Shown: positions 51,436-61,431 of the stretch, in pieces
Layout of the letters: each line of letters begins with the position of its first letter
Position numbering within the stretch: the first letter of the stretch is position 1
NCBI RefSeq assembly: GCF_003150675.1
Contig: NZ_QGGB01000011.1
Location: 48,266-112,265, forward strand
Source: Rhodohalobacter mucosus
GTDB lineage: Bacteria > Bacteroidota > Rhodothermia > Balneolales > Balneolaceae
Direction: 5' to 3'
DNA length: 64,000 bases
Notes under the pieces: model-generated
Told to the model about the DNA's origin: nothing
Databases searched by the model: none
What the model saw: only the letters and a program-made list of their open reading frames with translations
Translations under genes and position numbers: made by a program

Positions 51436-52120
51436 ACCGTGCAATCAGTCGAAAAGGAAATTTTCGGTTAATAATCCAGTTTTCAGGAAGCGCACTTTCC
51501 AGTTCCTGCTTTCGATAACTGCGCCGGATGGATATCAATCCGTCCTTAACGATATAGCTGTTTCTGAACAATATCGGAGCAGCTGTCATAAAAGCCACGT
51601 AGCCGACATCACTTCGTTCAATATCGTTAAAGAGCACCCGTTTCAGAGCCAGTTTTTCAGCATCCGCACAAAGCGTACGCAGTTCGGAGGGAGGCAGGTG
51701 ATGCATCAGATGGTTTGAAATAACCAGTTGAAACATTTTGCCTTCAGCTACAAGGTCGGATGAATGTGCATTCAGGAAGGTTACATTGTCGGTCCAGCTT
51801 TCCTGGCCGACAAACTGGATTGCCCGCCGGTCGGGCTCAATGCCTGTGAAATGAACGTCAAACCCATCCTTTATGCATAGATGATGCAAATAGCGTATCA
51901 CATCACCGCCGCCGCAACCGATATCAAGAACGGTAAACGTGCCCTCCTGCTCAATAATCAGAGGCCTGATAAAACGCCTGTAAAGAGTACCCCATCCGGA
52001 AAGAAGGCGATTAATCAGGCTGAACTGTGCATACGTATTAAAAAGAAGCTGTTTGTCGCAGTCATCCCTGTCCATCCATTCGGTAAGCTGTGGGTTGCGT
52101 TTTGAGAGGAATAGAGGCAT
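51422..52120 (-). CDS. SAM-dependent methyltransferase
   Basis: This 232-aa class I methyltransferase has motif I at FTVLDIGCGGGDVIRYLH and an acidic residue in FTGIEPDRRA. Later motifs (FQLVISNHLMHHLP) fit a small-molecule methyltransferase. The start at 52120 was chosen because it follows the PKS stop by 19 bp; the longer open frame to 52267 runs back through the PKS gene. It probably methylates the polyketide product or its quinone. It overlaps the monooxygenase gene by 14 bp. Confidence 0.88.
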   Translation of the reverse strand: MPLFLSKRNPQLTEWMDRDDCDKQLLFNTYAQFSLINRLLSGWGTLYRRFIRPLIIEQEGTFTVLDIGCGGGDVIRYLHHLCIKDGFDVHFTGIEPDRRAIQFVGQESWTDNVTFLNAHSSDLVAEGKMFQLVISNHLMHHLPPSELRTLCADAEKLALKRVLFNDIERSDVGYVAFMTAAPILFRNSYIVKDGLISIRRSYRKQELESALPENWIINRKFPFRLIARYDHS

Positions 52121-52139
52121 GCCGTGTTCTTTGAAACGC

Positions 52140-53231
52140 TCAGCAGTGCGAAAGCAGGGCAGTTTCCATGGTGAGACCGGGACCGAAGGCCATGGCCAGT
52201 ATCCTGGAGTTCTCCTTTTGATGTGTTTGCTGCTGCAGTTCACGCAAAACAAAAAGAATGGTTGCACTGCTCATGTTACCATAGCCCGACAATACCTTTC
52301 TGGATGCATCCAATGCATCAGGCGGCAGTTGAACGGCTTCTTCAATCCGGTCCAGAATGGCCCGCCCGCCCGGATGTACGCACCACTGTTCAATCTGTTC
52401 GGTGGTAATGCCAAAACGATCGAGTGCGGGGTTCAGGAATTCGTCTATTCCTTCTTTAAGCAGGTCCGGAATATAACTCGAAAGCACCATGCTGAATCCT
52501 TTATCGCCGATCGACCAGGCCATATCGTCCTTACCTTTTTCCAGAATGGTAGATGCAAACCCATGAACCGCTATGCCCTTTTTCCCGGTGGGTTTTTTAT
52601 TGCTCATGATGAACCCTGCGCCTCCATCAGCAAATACGGACGCCGACAGAATACTATCCGGTTCCGGATTGGCCTGGAAGTGGATGGTGCACAGCTCCAC
52701 GGACACAACCATTACGTTCGCATCCTTGTTGGCCCTGCAAATCTGATCGGCCATTTTGATTGCAGGAATAGAGGCATAACAACCCATAAATCCAAGATGG
52801 TAACGCTCAATTGAAGGGTTGAGGTTCAGAGCCCTTATAATGTCAAAATCGGGTCCCGGTGCGTAAAAACCGGTGCAGGAAACAGTTATAAGATGAGTTA
52901 TCTGGTCAGCCTCAAAGTCGGAGTTTTCTATCAGGGACCTGGCTGCTTCAACAAACAACTTTTTCGCTTCACGGATATACAGGTCATTTCTTCGCTCTGT
53001 GCCCGGATATGCACCTTCACCATTAAAAAAAAGCGTCTGAGACCCTTTCTGTCTGAAATCATTTATCACAGAGTGGCGATTGTCAATTCCTGACCTGGAA
53101 TAGAGATAGTGAATTATTCTTTTGTCTTTATCGCTGGCGGGCACAATTTCTTTCATCCGGTCCCTGATTTCGCTCTGGGAGTACGAATAGGCCGGTGTAG
53201 CAGTTTCTAAGGCGTGGATATAAGAAGGCAT
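52140..53231 (-). CDS. Type III polyketide synthase (chalcone/stilbene synthase family)
   Basis: This 363-aa thiolase-fold enzyme has the catalytic triad of the family: Cys119 (VSCTGFYAPGPDF), His286 (CVHPGGRAILD) and Asn319 (LSGYGNMSSATILF). It would extend a starter acyl-CoA with malonyl-CoA units and cyclise the chain. The product cannot be read from the sequence. With the downstream methyltransferase and FAD hydroxylase, the set matches the srsABC layout (alkylresorcinol synthase, methyltransferase, hydroxylase) that makes phenolic lipids and alkylquinones in Streptomyces. A MATE exporter lies 89 bp upstream. Confidence 0.93.
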   Translation of the reverse strand: MPSYIHALETATPAYSYSQSEIRDRMKEIVPASDKDKRIIHYLYSRSGIDNRHSVINDFRQKGSQTLFFNGEGAYPGTERRNDLYIREAKKLFVEAARSLIENSDFEADQITHLITVSCTGFYAPGPDFDIIRALNLNPSIERYHLGFMGCYASIPAIKMADQICRANKDANVMVVSVELCTIHFQANPEPDSILSASVFADGGAGFIMSNKKPTGKKGIAVHGFASTILEKGKDDMAWSIGDKGFSMVLSSYIPDLLKEGIDEFLNPALDRFGITTEQIEQWCVHPGGRAILDRIEEAVQLPPDALDASRKVLSGYGNMSSATILFVLRELQQQTHQKENSRILAMAFGPGLTMETALLSHC

Positions 53232-53320
53232 GACAAAGAGTTAAATATTCTCAATGGTTACAAACTGCGACAATCTGATACCGTACAGTATAGATAAAAT
53301 TTGAATTCCGTGAGTTTCGT

Positions 53321-54679
53321 TCAGGCTCCCATCTTTCCTGTTTTAATGTGAAAGCGAAGATTATGGAGAATTCCTGCGATGGTCAGGCCCGCAATGAGTC
53401 CGACCCAGAGCCCGGGTGCTCCCATACCGGTTTTAAAACCGAGCAGATATGCGGTGGGTATACCGATTATCCAATAGGCGAACAGATTTACATACATGGG
53501 GACCTTTGTGTCTTTAAGGCCGCGCAGCGCACCAAACCCGCTTACCTGCAAACCGTCGGAAAGCTGAAAAATTGCTGCCATAAATAGAAGCTGGACAGCA
53601 ATTTCCGTTACTTGTGGGTCATCGGTATAAATTGCTACGATGGACTCGGGAAAGAGGTACATCAGTGCAGCCGTACAAAACATAATGAATGATGCGACTC
53701 CCACTCCAACAAAGCCTCTGAATCTGGCTTCTCCGGGCCTTTTTCGGCCAATTGACAAGCCTACGCGTGATGAAATGGCAACGGAAAGCCCAAACGGGAT
53801 CATGAAGGCCATTGCTGCAAAATTAATTGCTATCTGATGCCCGGCAATGGCAATTGTACTGATTGTACTGACCAAAAGACTCACTACGGCAAACATGGTT
53901 ACTTCCATGGTTGAGCTGATTCCGATGGGAACACCTATTCTGAGAAGCTCTGAAAGATATTTTTTTTCAGGCCACCGGAACTTATCAAATATGCCGAACC
54001 GCTGAAATGGTTGAAACTTTATGGTAAATATCAGCATAAAGACAAACATCACAGCGCCGACTATTGAAGAGGAATATCCGGTACCGACAGCTCCAAGCTG
54101 TGGAAAACCTAACTTTCCAAACATCAGAATGTAGTTTCCGGGGATATTCACCATCAGGCCAATAGCAGCTATATACATCGCCGGGCGGGTAACGCTCAGT
54201 CCTTCGTTAAAATTTCGGAGCGCACTGAATGCGTAGAATGGAAAAATTCCCCAGGACATAGCTCTCAGATATCCGCCGGCGATGGGGATGATCTCATCCG
54301 TAACTCCGATAAATGGAAAGGTGGCATCGAGGTGCCGTAGCAAAAAAAAGCTTGGCAATGCCAGTATCTGGCTAAGCCAAAGCACCTGACGGGCATTCTT
54401 GCCAATCTGTTTGAATCGGCGTCCGCCAACGTTTTGTGCTACGATAGGGGTAACCGCCATGATGCAACCGAGACACAGAACCATAAATGGAAGCATTATG
54501 CTTGATCCTACGGCGACGGCGGCAAGATCCTGTGGAGAAAGACGTCCCGCCATAACGGTATCCACAAAGCTCATGCTCATCTGAAGCAGCTGAGCTATAA
54601 TGACCGGCGTACCGATTTTCATCAGTGACGATATTTCCGACCGGATCCTCTGTTTGTATGTTGTCTCTTCGCTGGGCAT
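53321..54679 (-). CDS. MATE family efflux transporter
   Basis: This 452-aa protein has about 12 membrane helices in two homologous bundles, with the family motifs GTPVIIAQLLQMSMSFVDTVMAGRLS at the start and a matching MEVTMFAVVSLLVSTI... start of the second half near residue 250. MATE proteins export cationic drugs or secondary metabolites using Na+ or H+ gradients. Its place directly upstream of the polyketide genes suggests product export or self-protection. That link is inference; it could also be a general multidrug pump. Confidence 0.93.
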   Translation of the reverse strand: MPSEETTYKQRIRSEISSLMKIGTPVIIAQLLQMSMSFVDTVMAGRLSPQDLAAVAVGSSIMLPFMVLCLGCIMAVTPIVAQNVGGRRFKQIGKNARQVLWLSQILALPSFFLLRHLDATFPFIGVTDEIIPIAGGYLRAMSWGIFPFYAFSALRNFNEGLSVTRPAMYIAAIGLMVNIPGNYILMFGKLGFPQLGAVGTGYSSSIVGAVMFVFMLIFTIKFQPFQRFGIFDKFRWPEKKYLSELLRIGVPIGISSTMEVTMFAVVSLLVSTISTIAIAGHQIAINFAAMAFMIPFGLSVAISSRVGLSIGRKRPGEARFRGFVGVGVASFIMFCTAALMYLFPESIVAIYTDDPQVTEIAVQLLFMAAIFQLSDGLQVSGFGALRGLKDTKVPMYVNLFAYWIIGIPTAYLLGFKTGMGAPGLWVGLIAGLTIAGILHNLRFHIKTGKMGA

Positions 54680-54757
54680 CTGAATGGAAGGGCTGATGGT
54701 ACGAAGTTTTTGAATGACTTGTTGACCCGTATTGTAATTTCACCGGTCAAAAATCAG

Positions 54758-57700
54758 TTATCTCTTCATTGATGGAATTGAGATAAAAAATGTACTTCCT
54801 TCACCAGGCTTCGACTCAAACCAGATATCTGCATTATGAGCTTCGATGATCTTCTTGGTGATGGCCAGACCCAGTCCGGTGCCGCTCGATTTGGTGGAAA
54901 AATTGGGTACAAAAATTTTATCCTGAGTTTCCGGATTGATACCCACCCCGTCATCATGAATGCGTACCAGAACCCGGTCTCCCTTCACTTCCGAAAAGAT
55001 GGAAATTCTGGCAGTATCGGAATCGTGGGCCTCGATTCCGTTTTTCACAAGGTTGATGAACGCACGCCTGAGCTCATCTTCAGCAGCGAGAATAGCGATG
55101 GGGGAGTCGGGTTGCGTAAGCGATATGCTGACTTCCGGATCGTTGCGATAGAGGTCGCAAACCGAGCCGAGTACGCGGTTCAGGTTAACGGGCTGCAGCT
55201 GATCCTGCACAGGTTTTGCGAATTTGGAAAAATCGGAAGCAATCCGGTTCAGGGATTCAATCTGATCAATGATGTTGGTTGCAGTTGATTCAATAACCGG
55301 CTTCAGTTCCATTACATTGTCGGGATTGGCTTCAAGCTGGCGCTGCAGGTGCTGAAGATTCAGTTTCATGGGAGTGAGGGGGTTTTTTATCTCATGCGCA
55401 ACCTGTTGGGCCATCTCTTTCCACGCCGCTTCGCGCTCGGCCTGCACAAGTTCCCGGCGTGCTTCATTCAGCCGCTCAACCATTTGATTATACGCCCGGG
55501 CAAGTGAACCGATTTCATCCCGGCTGGTAACCTCAACCTGACCTCGAATATCTCCTCGTGATATGCGATTCAATGCACTCTGAATCACAGCAAGCGGTTT
55601 TGTCAGGCTGGTGGAAAATAAGACTGTGCCGACAATGAAAAATCCGAAAATAAGCAGATATACACCCAGGAGGTAACTTGTTGTTTGAAGCAGCTGGTCA
55701 CGATATACCGGTGATTGTATAAACGTTGGAATGGCAACGGCTCCGATCGTTTCCGACTGCTCGTCAAGCAGAGCACGATACCCGATAAGAAGCTGCTCAC
55801 CGGCCAGTGTGGATGTTGTGACATATTGCCTTCTTTCGCGATTATACATTAAATCATAGACCGTGTATGGCATATTCCTTGGCATCAGATACTGCTGAAA
55901 TATCTGAGGTGTTGTGGATTCCATGAGATCTGTACCATTGTAAAGAATAGCGTCCACATTGAGCGGTGATGCATACTCCGTAAGGCTGCCGGAGTTTGTG
56001 TCTGTGCCAAACAGGCTTTCATCATCCCAAAGCGATTCGCTCAGGCTGTTTAGTTTTGTAACCAGGTCATGTTCTACGTTTTTTGCATTCTGATTGCCAA
56101 CCGCGTACTGAGTGGCAAAAATGAGTACGGTGAGAAAAATTATGGTAACCAATGTAAGGCCGTCGAGGAGCCGGTGGCGAAACTTACGGTTTTGACTAAA
56201 CAGACTGAACCGTTTTTCACCGCTCAAAGCCAGCAGGGAAAAGATAAAAAGGCCGAAGAAGATCATTACCATCTGTAACCTGAAGTAAGAGAAAAGATGG
56301 TTGTTAAGGACAGGAATAGGCGTGCTGGCTTTCACGATAGTATTCTGGTCCACTTTTAGCAATATTTCCCGGAACTCTCCCTGAACGGTGAGGTTCGTGA
56401 TAAAGGCAATGGAATCCCTCAGGGCAATTTCCTGCTCCCGTGCGGGCAGGCGGCTGTATTCGGGCTGATTGCTATAGATTCCCTCCATGGCGCTTCTGGA
56501 AATGCGTCCGTTTCTGAATTCGGCCAGATAGTAACTATCCCGCCATTCTTCTGCGGTGGCCGCGGCACGAACCGCCCGCAACGGTTTATTATAATCGGCC
56601 CGTTCACGGTAGATGGCAGCAAAAACCCATGCGATCCTTTGCTCCGGATTTTGTTCGCTGTAGATAGGAATCCATCCCCGCTTAAATGAAATATAATTTT
56701 CACCAAGGTTGGGTGGAGCATCCCAGACAATGGGACGATTGGTTTCTTTTTGCAGCTGCTCAAAATCATGGGATTCTCTCATCAGTTCCATGTTGACCAG
56801 CGACCGCCAACCGGGAATATCAAGATTTGTAGAGTAATCGCTAAAAACGTTACCGACAGTATCAAGAAGCTGTATTTCGAAGGTGTGCTGACGCCATTCG
56901 GGCCGGATGCTGTTGCGTACGATTCGCTGGAATCTGCCTGTAAGTATCTGAGACCTTACATCAACATCTTCAATGTTAAAAAAGAGCAGATTGCTTTCAA
57001 TCTGCCTGAGTACATCCTCTACTATTTCCGCTGTATTGTTGGTCTCCTCGGTTATAAATTCCTGACTGTGCTGCATCAGCTCTCGGTCGGTCCGGGCACT
57101 GTTTGTAGTCCAGATAATGGCGTAAGCAGCGGTAGAGGATAGCAGTACCGCCACCATCAGTTTTCTGAACCCGGACATGTCAACGAATTGCCGGATATTT
57201 GTATGAATACTGTGAACCAGCCAAAGCAGTGTGAGGAAAATGATGGAGCTGAGTACGAAAATCCAGTTAAAAAGTGGTTCTGCAATCAGAAAAATGTCTG
57301 TCAGATAGTAGGTCAGTGCAAAACTGAATATCGCACCTGCAGAAAGAATGGCTGATTTATCCGCTTCCCAGCGGTTCAGCAGGAAACCCAATGCGATAAT
57401 TATTCCGCCAATGGATGTGAACAAAACACCAGCTGAGATATAGAAAAATAGTGACGCGGTTTCAGGAATCAGTTCAAGATCGAGGAGCCTCATATTGCTC
57501 TCCAGAAGGGCAGATCGGGTGGTGAGTACGAAAAACAGGATCAGCCCGAGTGAGCCTGCTCCGTAAAGAACACTCATCAGAAAAGTGCCTGGCCGAAGCT
57601 CTCTGGAGGATCTGAGTTTCGCCGACACTGTAAAGCCATATACCTCCAAAAAAAGAAGGAGAAAAAGAATGGAGCTGAAAATGTAGTTGAGCAATACGAT

Positions 57701-58609
57701 TCTGTCGGCTGAAAGGATGTCCGGATAGTAGCTGCTCCATATGTCAATAAGGTTGCCCTGTTTTATCAGCCACCAGGTCAGTATCAGCAAGCCCGCGCGG
57801 ACAACGAACAAAATGGGACGCTGCTGTACCCTGTTCCACATAATAAACGTTATGACAGCTGCGATCAGAATTGCCAGGTGGAAAAGGCCTCTCCAGAATG
57901 TCCTCTCTTCCGCAATTTCAGCCTTATAAAGGCTGTAATTACCCTGGGAAGCGTACACTGTTCCAATCGAATCGGACTGCTGAATATACAAAGCCCGGCT
58001 TATGGAGTATTCCTCGTCCTGCGGTGTATCCAAAAAACTGAAATTGACAGGAAAGTGTCCATCGAGCCTGGGATGATTAGAGAGGCGGGTATTTTCCTGG
58101 GTGCCAAGAGGGATATTTATCGTCTGTTCGAGCAGTCGTGCAGTCAACAAATAAGCAGTACCCTCTTCAACGGATAGTGTGCGCTGACCAAAAAGATAGG
58201 TTACATTATCCCTGCGCTGGATGTTGACCCTGAGTGAACCTCCCGAATCGGGAAGAGGAAGCGGAGTAAGATTAAAGCCGCGCCAAACCACCTGATTATT
58301 ATTCAGGTACAGAGACGATGCCCAAAAGTCATAATCTTCGAACTTATTAAAAATAAACCCGTAATTCTGCGGAGACACAGAAACCGTTGAGAGATCTTCA
58401 TAAAGGCTGTTGGAGCGTTCAATAAACTCCTGATATTCGTCATTGAACAACGCAACGGCTTCATTGAGGCTCTCTTCCATTAGATCTTCAACCGTTGGAT
58501 CTGCCTTGTAGGGCTCTCCCGAAAACTGTTCAAATATACCGTATGCCGCCAGCAGAAGCACAAGAACGGTAAGCGATACATAAAGAGGATATGCTCCCGG
58601 TTTTTTCAA
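54758..58609 (-). CDS. Large NtrY-like membrane sensor histidine kinase
   Basis: This 1283-aa kinase has an N-terminal membrane helix (about 8-26), an extracytoplasmic region to ~230, and a bundle of several membrane helices (about 235-480). A second large extracytoplasmic domain (about 500-790), further membrane helices, and a HAMP domain (TKPLAVIQSALNRISRGDIRG) follow. The HisKA box is AHEIKNPLTPMKLNL, the NtrY-type pattern, followed by HATPase boxes (FINLVKNGIEAH, DDGVGI, GTGLGLAITK). It is far longer than typical NtrY (about 750 aa). No response regulator is adjacent. Confidence 0.9.
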   Translation of the reverse strand: MKKPGAYPLYVSLTVLVLLLAAYGIFEQFSGEPYKADPTVEDLMEESLNEAVALFNDEYQEFIERSNSLYEDLSTVSVSPQNYGFIFNKFEDYDFWASSLYLNNNQVVWRGFNLTPLPLPDSGGSLRVNIQRRDNVTYLFGQRTLSVEEGTAYLLTARLLEQTINIPLGTQENTRLSNHPRLDGHFPVNFSFLDTPQDEEYSISRALYIQQSDSIGTVYASQGNYSLYKAEIAEERTFWRGLFHLAILIAAVITFIMWNRVQQRPILFVVRAGLLILTWWLIKQGNLIDIWSSYYPDILSADRIVLLNYIFSSILFLLLFLEVYGFTVSAKLRSSRELRPGTFLMSVLYGAGSLGLILFFVLTTRSALLESNMRLLDLELIPETASLFFYISAGVLFTSIGGIIIALGFLLNRWEADKSAILSAGAIFSFALTYYLTDIFLIAEPLFNWIFVLSSIIFLTLLWLVHSIHTNIRQFVDMSGFRKLMVAVLLSSTAAYAIIWTTNSARTDRELMQHSQEFITEETNNTAEIVEDVLRQIESNLLFFNIEDVDVRSQILTGRFQRIVRNSIRPEWRQHTFEIQLLDTVGNVFSDYSTNLDIPGWRSLVNMELMRESHDFEQLQKETNRPIVWDAPPNLGENYISFKRGWIPIYSEQNPEQRIAWVFAAIYRERADYNKPLRAVRAAATAEEWRDSYYLAEFRNGRISRSAMEGIYSNQPEYSRLPAREQEIALRDSIAFITNLTVQGEFREILLKVDQNTIVKASTPIPVLNNHLFSYFRLQMVMIFFGLFIFSLLALSGEKRFSLFSQNRKFRHRLLDGLTLVTIIFLTVLIFATQYAVGNQNAKNVEHDLVTKLNSLSESLWDDESLFGTDTNSGSLTEYASPLNVDAILYNGTDLMESTTPQIFQQYLMPRNMPYTVYDLMYNRERRQYVTTSTLAGEQLLIGYRALLDEQSETIGAVAIPTFIQSPVYRDQLLQTTSYLLGVYLLIFGFFIVGTVLFSTSLTKPLAVIQSALNRISRGDIRGQVEVTSRDEIGSLARAYNQMVERLNEARRELVQAEREAAWKEMAQQVAHEIKNPLTPMKLNLQHLQRQLEANPDNVMELKPVIESTATNIIDQIESLNRIASDFSKFAKPVQDQLQPVNLNRVLGSVCDLYRNDPEVSISLTQPDSPIAILAAEDELRRAFINLVKNGIEAHDSDTARISIFSEVKGDRVLVRIHDDGVGINPETQDKIFVPNFSTKSSGTGLGLAITKKIIEAHNADIWFESKPGEGSTFFISIPSMKR

Positions 58610-58709
58610 TGAATCAGAGTTTTTTTAAGAAGATTTAAGCCGGGCGGGCTCTCAGAAATAAAAGATAAACCTGGCACATGTATAAGGAGAATAAGCGGGG
58701 TGACAGTAA

Positions 58710-59138
58710 TTAGTCGGCCGGATCCTTGTCTTCTATTTCCGTCACCTTGGCATCATTCCACATCCGCTCAATACCGTAGTAATTTCGTTTCTCTTCACTG
58801 AAAATGTGTACAACTACGTTTACATAATCCAGAATGATCCAGCGCCGGGCGTCAAGCCCTTCCTGTTTCCAGACGTTCTCTCCAAGGGTCTCTTTTACCT
58901 TTTCCATGACGCTGTTTGCCAAAGCCCTGATTTGAGTTTCTGAGGTTCCGTGGCAAACAACAAAATAGTCGGTGAGCGTTGTGAGCTCGCGTACATCAAG
59001 CAATACGATATCGCGCGCTTTTTTTTCAAGCAAACCATCGGTAATGGCATCGATCAGTTTCTTTGTATCCACTGAAATATGTGGTGATGAGGACGAAAAC
59101 CGGCTTTTGGCCTTCTTGGTAGTTTTGGTCATAGGCAT
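58710..59138 (-). CDS. rsfS: Ribosome silencing factor RsfS
   Basis: This 142-aa protein has a basic, Ser-rich N-terminal extension (about 1-20) and then the Iojap/RsfS domain (KLIDAITDGLLEKKARDIVLLDVRELTTLTDYFVVCHGTSETQIRALA). The C-terminal end has GLDARRWIILDYVNVVVHIF. RsfS binds ribosomal protein L14 and blocks subunit joining when nutrients are low. It is 10 bp after the LytR_C gene on the same strand, a common pairing. Confidence 0.95.
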   Translation of the reverse strand: MPMTKTTKKAKSRFSSSSPHISVDTKKLIDAITDGLLEKKARDIVLLDVRELTTLTDYFVVCHGTSETQIRALANSVMEKVKETLGENVWKQEGLDARRWIILDYVNVVVHIFSEEKRNYYGIERMWNDAKVTEIEDKDPAD

Positions 59139-59148
59139 TAAGGTTCTG

Positions 59149-59604
59149 TTAGAGGTTTAGCGAATCGTAATCGGCACCGATTACAAGCGTTATATCGAGA
59201 TAAAAGTCTGGCGACTCTTCCCTTAGAATATACTGTTCTGAAACGCCGATTGCGCGGGCTACACGCTGTGCGTTCTCCATCTGACCATTTCGTGAGATTA
59301 CAAGAGTCTTCTCAACATCGAAGTGATCAAAGTTACCTGTTTCAACAACGTCAAAGCCATACTGCCTGAGCGAACCTGTATACCGCGTGGCAAGTCCCGG
59401 AACACCCGCGCCATTGAGCACCTGCATCTGTATCACAGAGCTGATCAGGGTTGGGTCTTCGGATACTCTCTCGTTTGCAATGCGGGGAAAAACAAATCGG
59501 CTTGCAAGGGCTGCGAGCAGAATCAGCAACAGCACTCCGAGGAATCCGATAGCGGAATTAAGCAGATTATTTTTTTGGCTTTCGTTCAGCTGGGTAGGAG
59601 CCAT
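59149..59604 (-). CDS. LytR C-terminal domain envelope protein
   Basis: This 151-aa protein has one membrane segment (about residues 16-36) and then a LytR_C-type domain (about 57-150), with IQMQVLNGAGVPGLATRYTGSLRQYGFDVVETGN and AQRVARAIGV. The domain is often found on envelope proteins acting near cell-wall teichoic acid or peptidoglycan ligases. Here it stands alone without the LytR catalytic domain. It sits between rsfS and a small exported protein. Confidence 0.85.
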   Translation of the reverse strand: MAPTQLNESQKNNLLNSAIGFLGVLLLILLAALASRFVFPRIANERVSEDPTLISSVIQMQVLNGAGVPGLATRYTGSLRQYGFDVVETGNFDHFDVEKTLVISRNGQMENAQRVARAIGVSEQYILREESPDFYLDITLVIGADYDSLNL

Positions 59605-59612
59605 CAGTAAGG

Positions 59613-60149
59613 TTAATAACCGGGATAGCTTCTGTTAAAAGGTGAAAAGGGATTTCCGTATCCGTAATTACTGAATGGTGAATAGTATGGATTCTGGGAA
59701 AACTGAAGTGAAATCCGTGCATTATCAGAAAGCCGGTAATCAATTCGAGCCCTGTCTACAATTATTTGCGTATTCATGGCACTGCTGTTATTCATAAAGC
59801 TGTTGCCAAACGGAGAATGAAGTACAGAGATATCAACCTGAGCATCCAGTTTGTTGCTCACATCGAAATACATTGAGTTGGTATATGCGTTCAGATTTTG
59901 CATCTGTCCTCCAAAATTGGAAAAACTCATGCTGTATGAGTGGCTCATGGTCATATTCAGCAGATTCATCCAGCTGCCGGTTGAGCCCGGTGTGGATGTG
60001 TGTGTTATTGAGGTGCCGAAAGAATCAGCGGTATGAGGATTGAGATCCTTGCGCAACTGCGCATCGGCAGCGGAAACCGATAGGAGAAAAAATGTTGCAA
60101 GCAGCGCCAGAATTTTCATGGACGTAACAGATGTCATGGTCGATTTCAT
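59613..60149 (-). CDS. Exported protein of unknown function
   Basis: This 178-aa protein has a signal peptide (about 1-29, ending ADAQ) and a low-complexity mature part rich in S, N, M, F, Y and T with alternating hydrophobic residues (NISLQFSQNPYYSPFSNYGYGNPF-like end). This suggests an outer-membrane beta-strand or surface protein. The start at 60149 gives the cleanest signal peptide; a longer frame to 60182 is less likely. I do not recognise a family. It is divergent from queA, with a 220-bp gap between them. Confidence 0.65.
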   Translation of the reverse strand: MKSTMTSVTSMKILALLATFFLLSVSAADAQLRKDLNPHTADSFGTSITHTSTPGSTGSWMNLLNMTMSHSYSMSFSNFGGQMQNLNAYTNSMYFDVSNKLDAQVDISVLHSPFGNSFMNNSSAMNTQIIVDRARIDYRLSDNARISLQFSQNPYYSPFSNYGYGNPFSPFNRSYPGY

Positions 60150-60369
60150 TTGGTTGATATCTACATCTTTAATAATACACAAACGGCTTGGATTAGTAAA
60201 TATGTTTTAAGAAATCGGATTTTTTTCAGGAATACAGTAATACGTATGCCGGCTGATAAAACAGTGGAGTGGAAGGCGAGTGATGCCTTGTCAATGCGCA
60301 TAAAAAAACCTATATTTATAAGCTTTACTTTTGGCGAAATTTATAACTCAAATCCCGACTGTTTTGAAA

Positions 60370-61416
60370 ATGAAACTTACCGATTTCAAGTTTGAAATCG
60401 ATCATTTTAATGTTCCTGACGAACCCGCCGAACCAAGAGACTCTTCCCGTTTGATGGTCCTGGACAGAGAAGATAAATCCATCAAGCACGAAAAATTTTC
60501 AGACATCCATAAGTACCTGAATAAGGGAGATGTGGTTGTTTACAACAATACCAAGGTTTTTCCTGCCAAACTAAAAGGTAAAAAAGAAAAGACGGAAGCT
60601 GACATTGAGGTGTTTCTGTTACGGGAACTCCAGCCTGAAAATATGCTATGGGACGTGTTGGTTGAGCCGGCAAGGAAAATCAGGATAGGAAATAAACTCT
60701 ATTTTGGTGAAGACCTGATGGCCGAGGTCGTTGATAACACAACATCGCGCGGCCGAACAATCCGTTTTCTCTACGAAGGACCTAATCAGGATCTGTACGA
60801 ACGGCTTGATGAGATCGGAGACATGCCGCTTCCTCCCTACATTGAAAGGGAGCCCAAAGATTCCGATAAAGAGAATTACCAAACCATATTTGCCAAAGAA
60901 CGTGGAGCTGTTGCCGCACCCACTGCAGGGATGCATTTTACCCCGGAACTGGTAGAGAAGCTTGAGAAAAAAGGAGTCGACTTTGTGCCCGTCACCCTGC
61001 ATATAGGCTGGGGTACATTCAGGCCGGTTGAGGTTGAAGATCTGACCAAGCACCGAATGGATTCTGAGAACTACTACATATCAAAAGAATCATCCGACCG
61101 TATCAACGAAGCCCTGAAGAGCAAGAAGAATAAAGTGGTGGCTTGCGGTACATCTGCGGTGCGTGTAATCGAAACAAGCGTGATGGCCAGCGGTATGTCG
61201 AAACCCGGAACAGGCTGGACGGATAAATTTATCTACCCCGATTACAACTTCAAGATAACAGAAGCGATTATCACCAATTTTCACAGGCCCGAATCCACGC
61301 TGTTAATGCTTGCGGCGGCATTTGGGGGCTTTGAATACATCAAGGAAGCCTATAAGGAGGCGGTAAAGGAGGATTACCGGTTTTTCTCATTCGGTGACGC
61401 AATGCTGATACTCTAA
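60370..61416 (+). CDS. queA: S-adenosylmethionine:tRNA ribosyltransferase-isomerase QueA
   Basis: This 348-aa enzyme makes epoxyqueuosine at the wobble position of tRNA-Asp, -Asn, -His and -Tyr. The motifs RDSSRLMVLDRED, GDVVVYNNTKVFPA, GAVAAPTAGMHFTPEL and GWGTFRPV are all present. The start at 60370 matches the family N-terminus (LTDFKFEI); a frame to 60331 is longer than usual. It is followed 15 bp later by ispD in the same operon. Confidence 0.96.
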   Translation: MKLTDFKFEIDHFNVPDEPAEPRDSSRLMVLDREDKSIKHEKFSDIHKYLNKGDVVVYNNTKVFPAKLKGKKEKTEADIEVFLLRELQPENMLWDVLVEPARKIRIGNKLYFGEDLMAEVVDNTTSRGRTIRFLYEGPNQDLYERLDEIGDMPLPPYIEREPKDSDKENYQTIFAKERGAVAAPTAGMHFTPELVEKLEKKGVDFVPVTLHIGWGTFRPVEVEDLTKHRMDSENYYISKESSDRINEALKSKKNKVVACGTSAVRVIETSVMASGMSKPGTGWTDKFIYPDYNFKITEAIITNFHRPESTLLMLAAAFGGFEYIKEAYKEAVKEDYRFFSFGDAMLIL

Positions 61417-61431
61417 CCGGAGAGAAACAGG

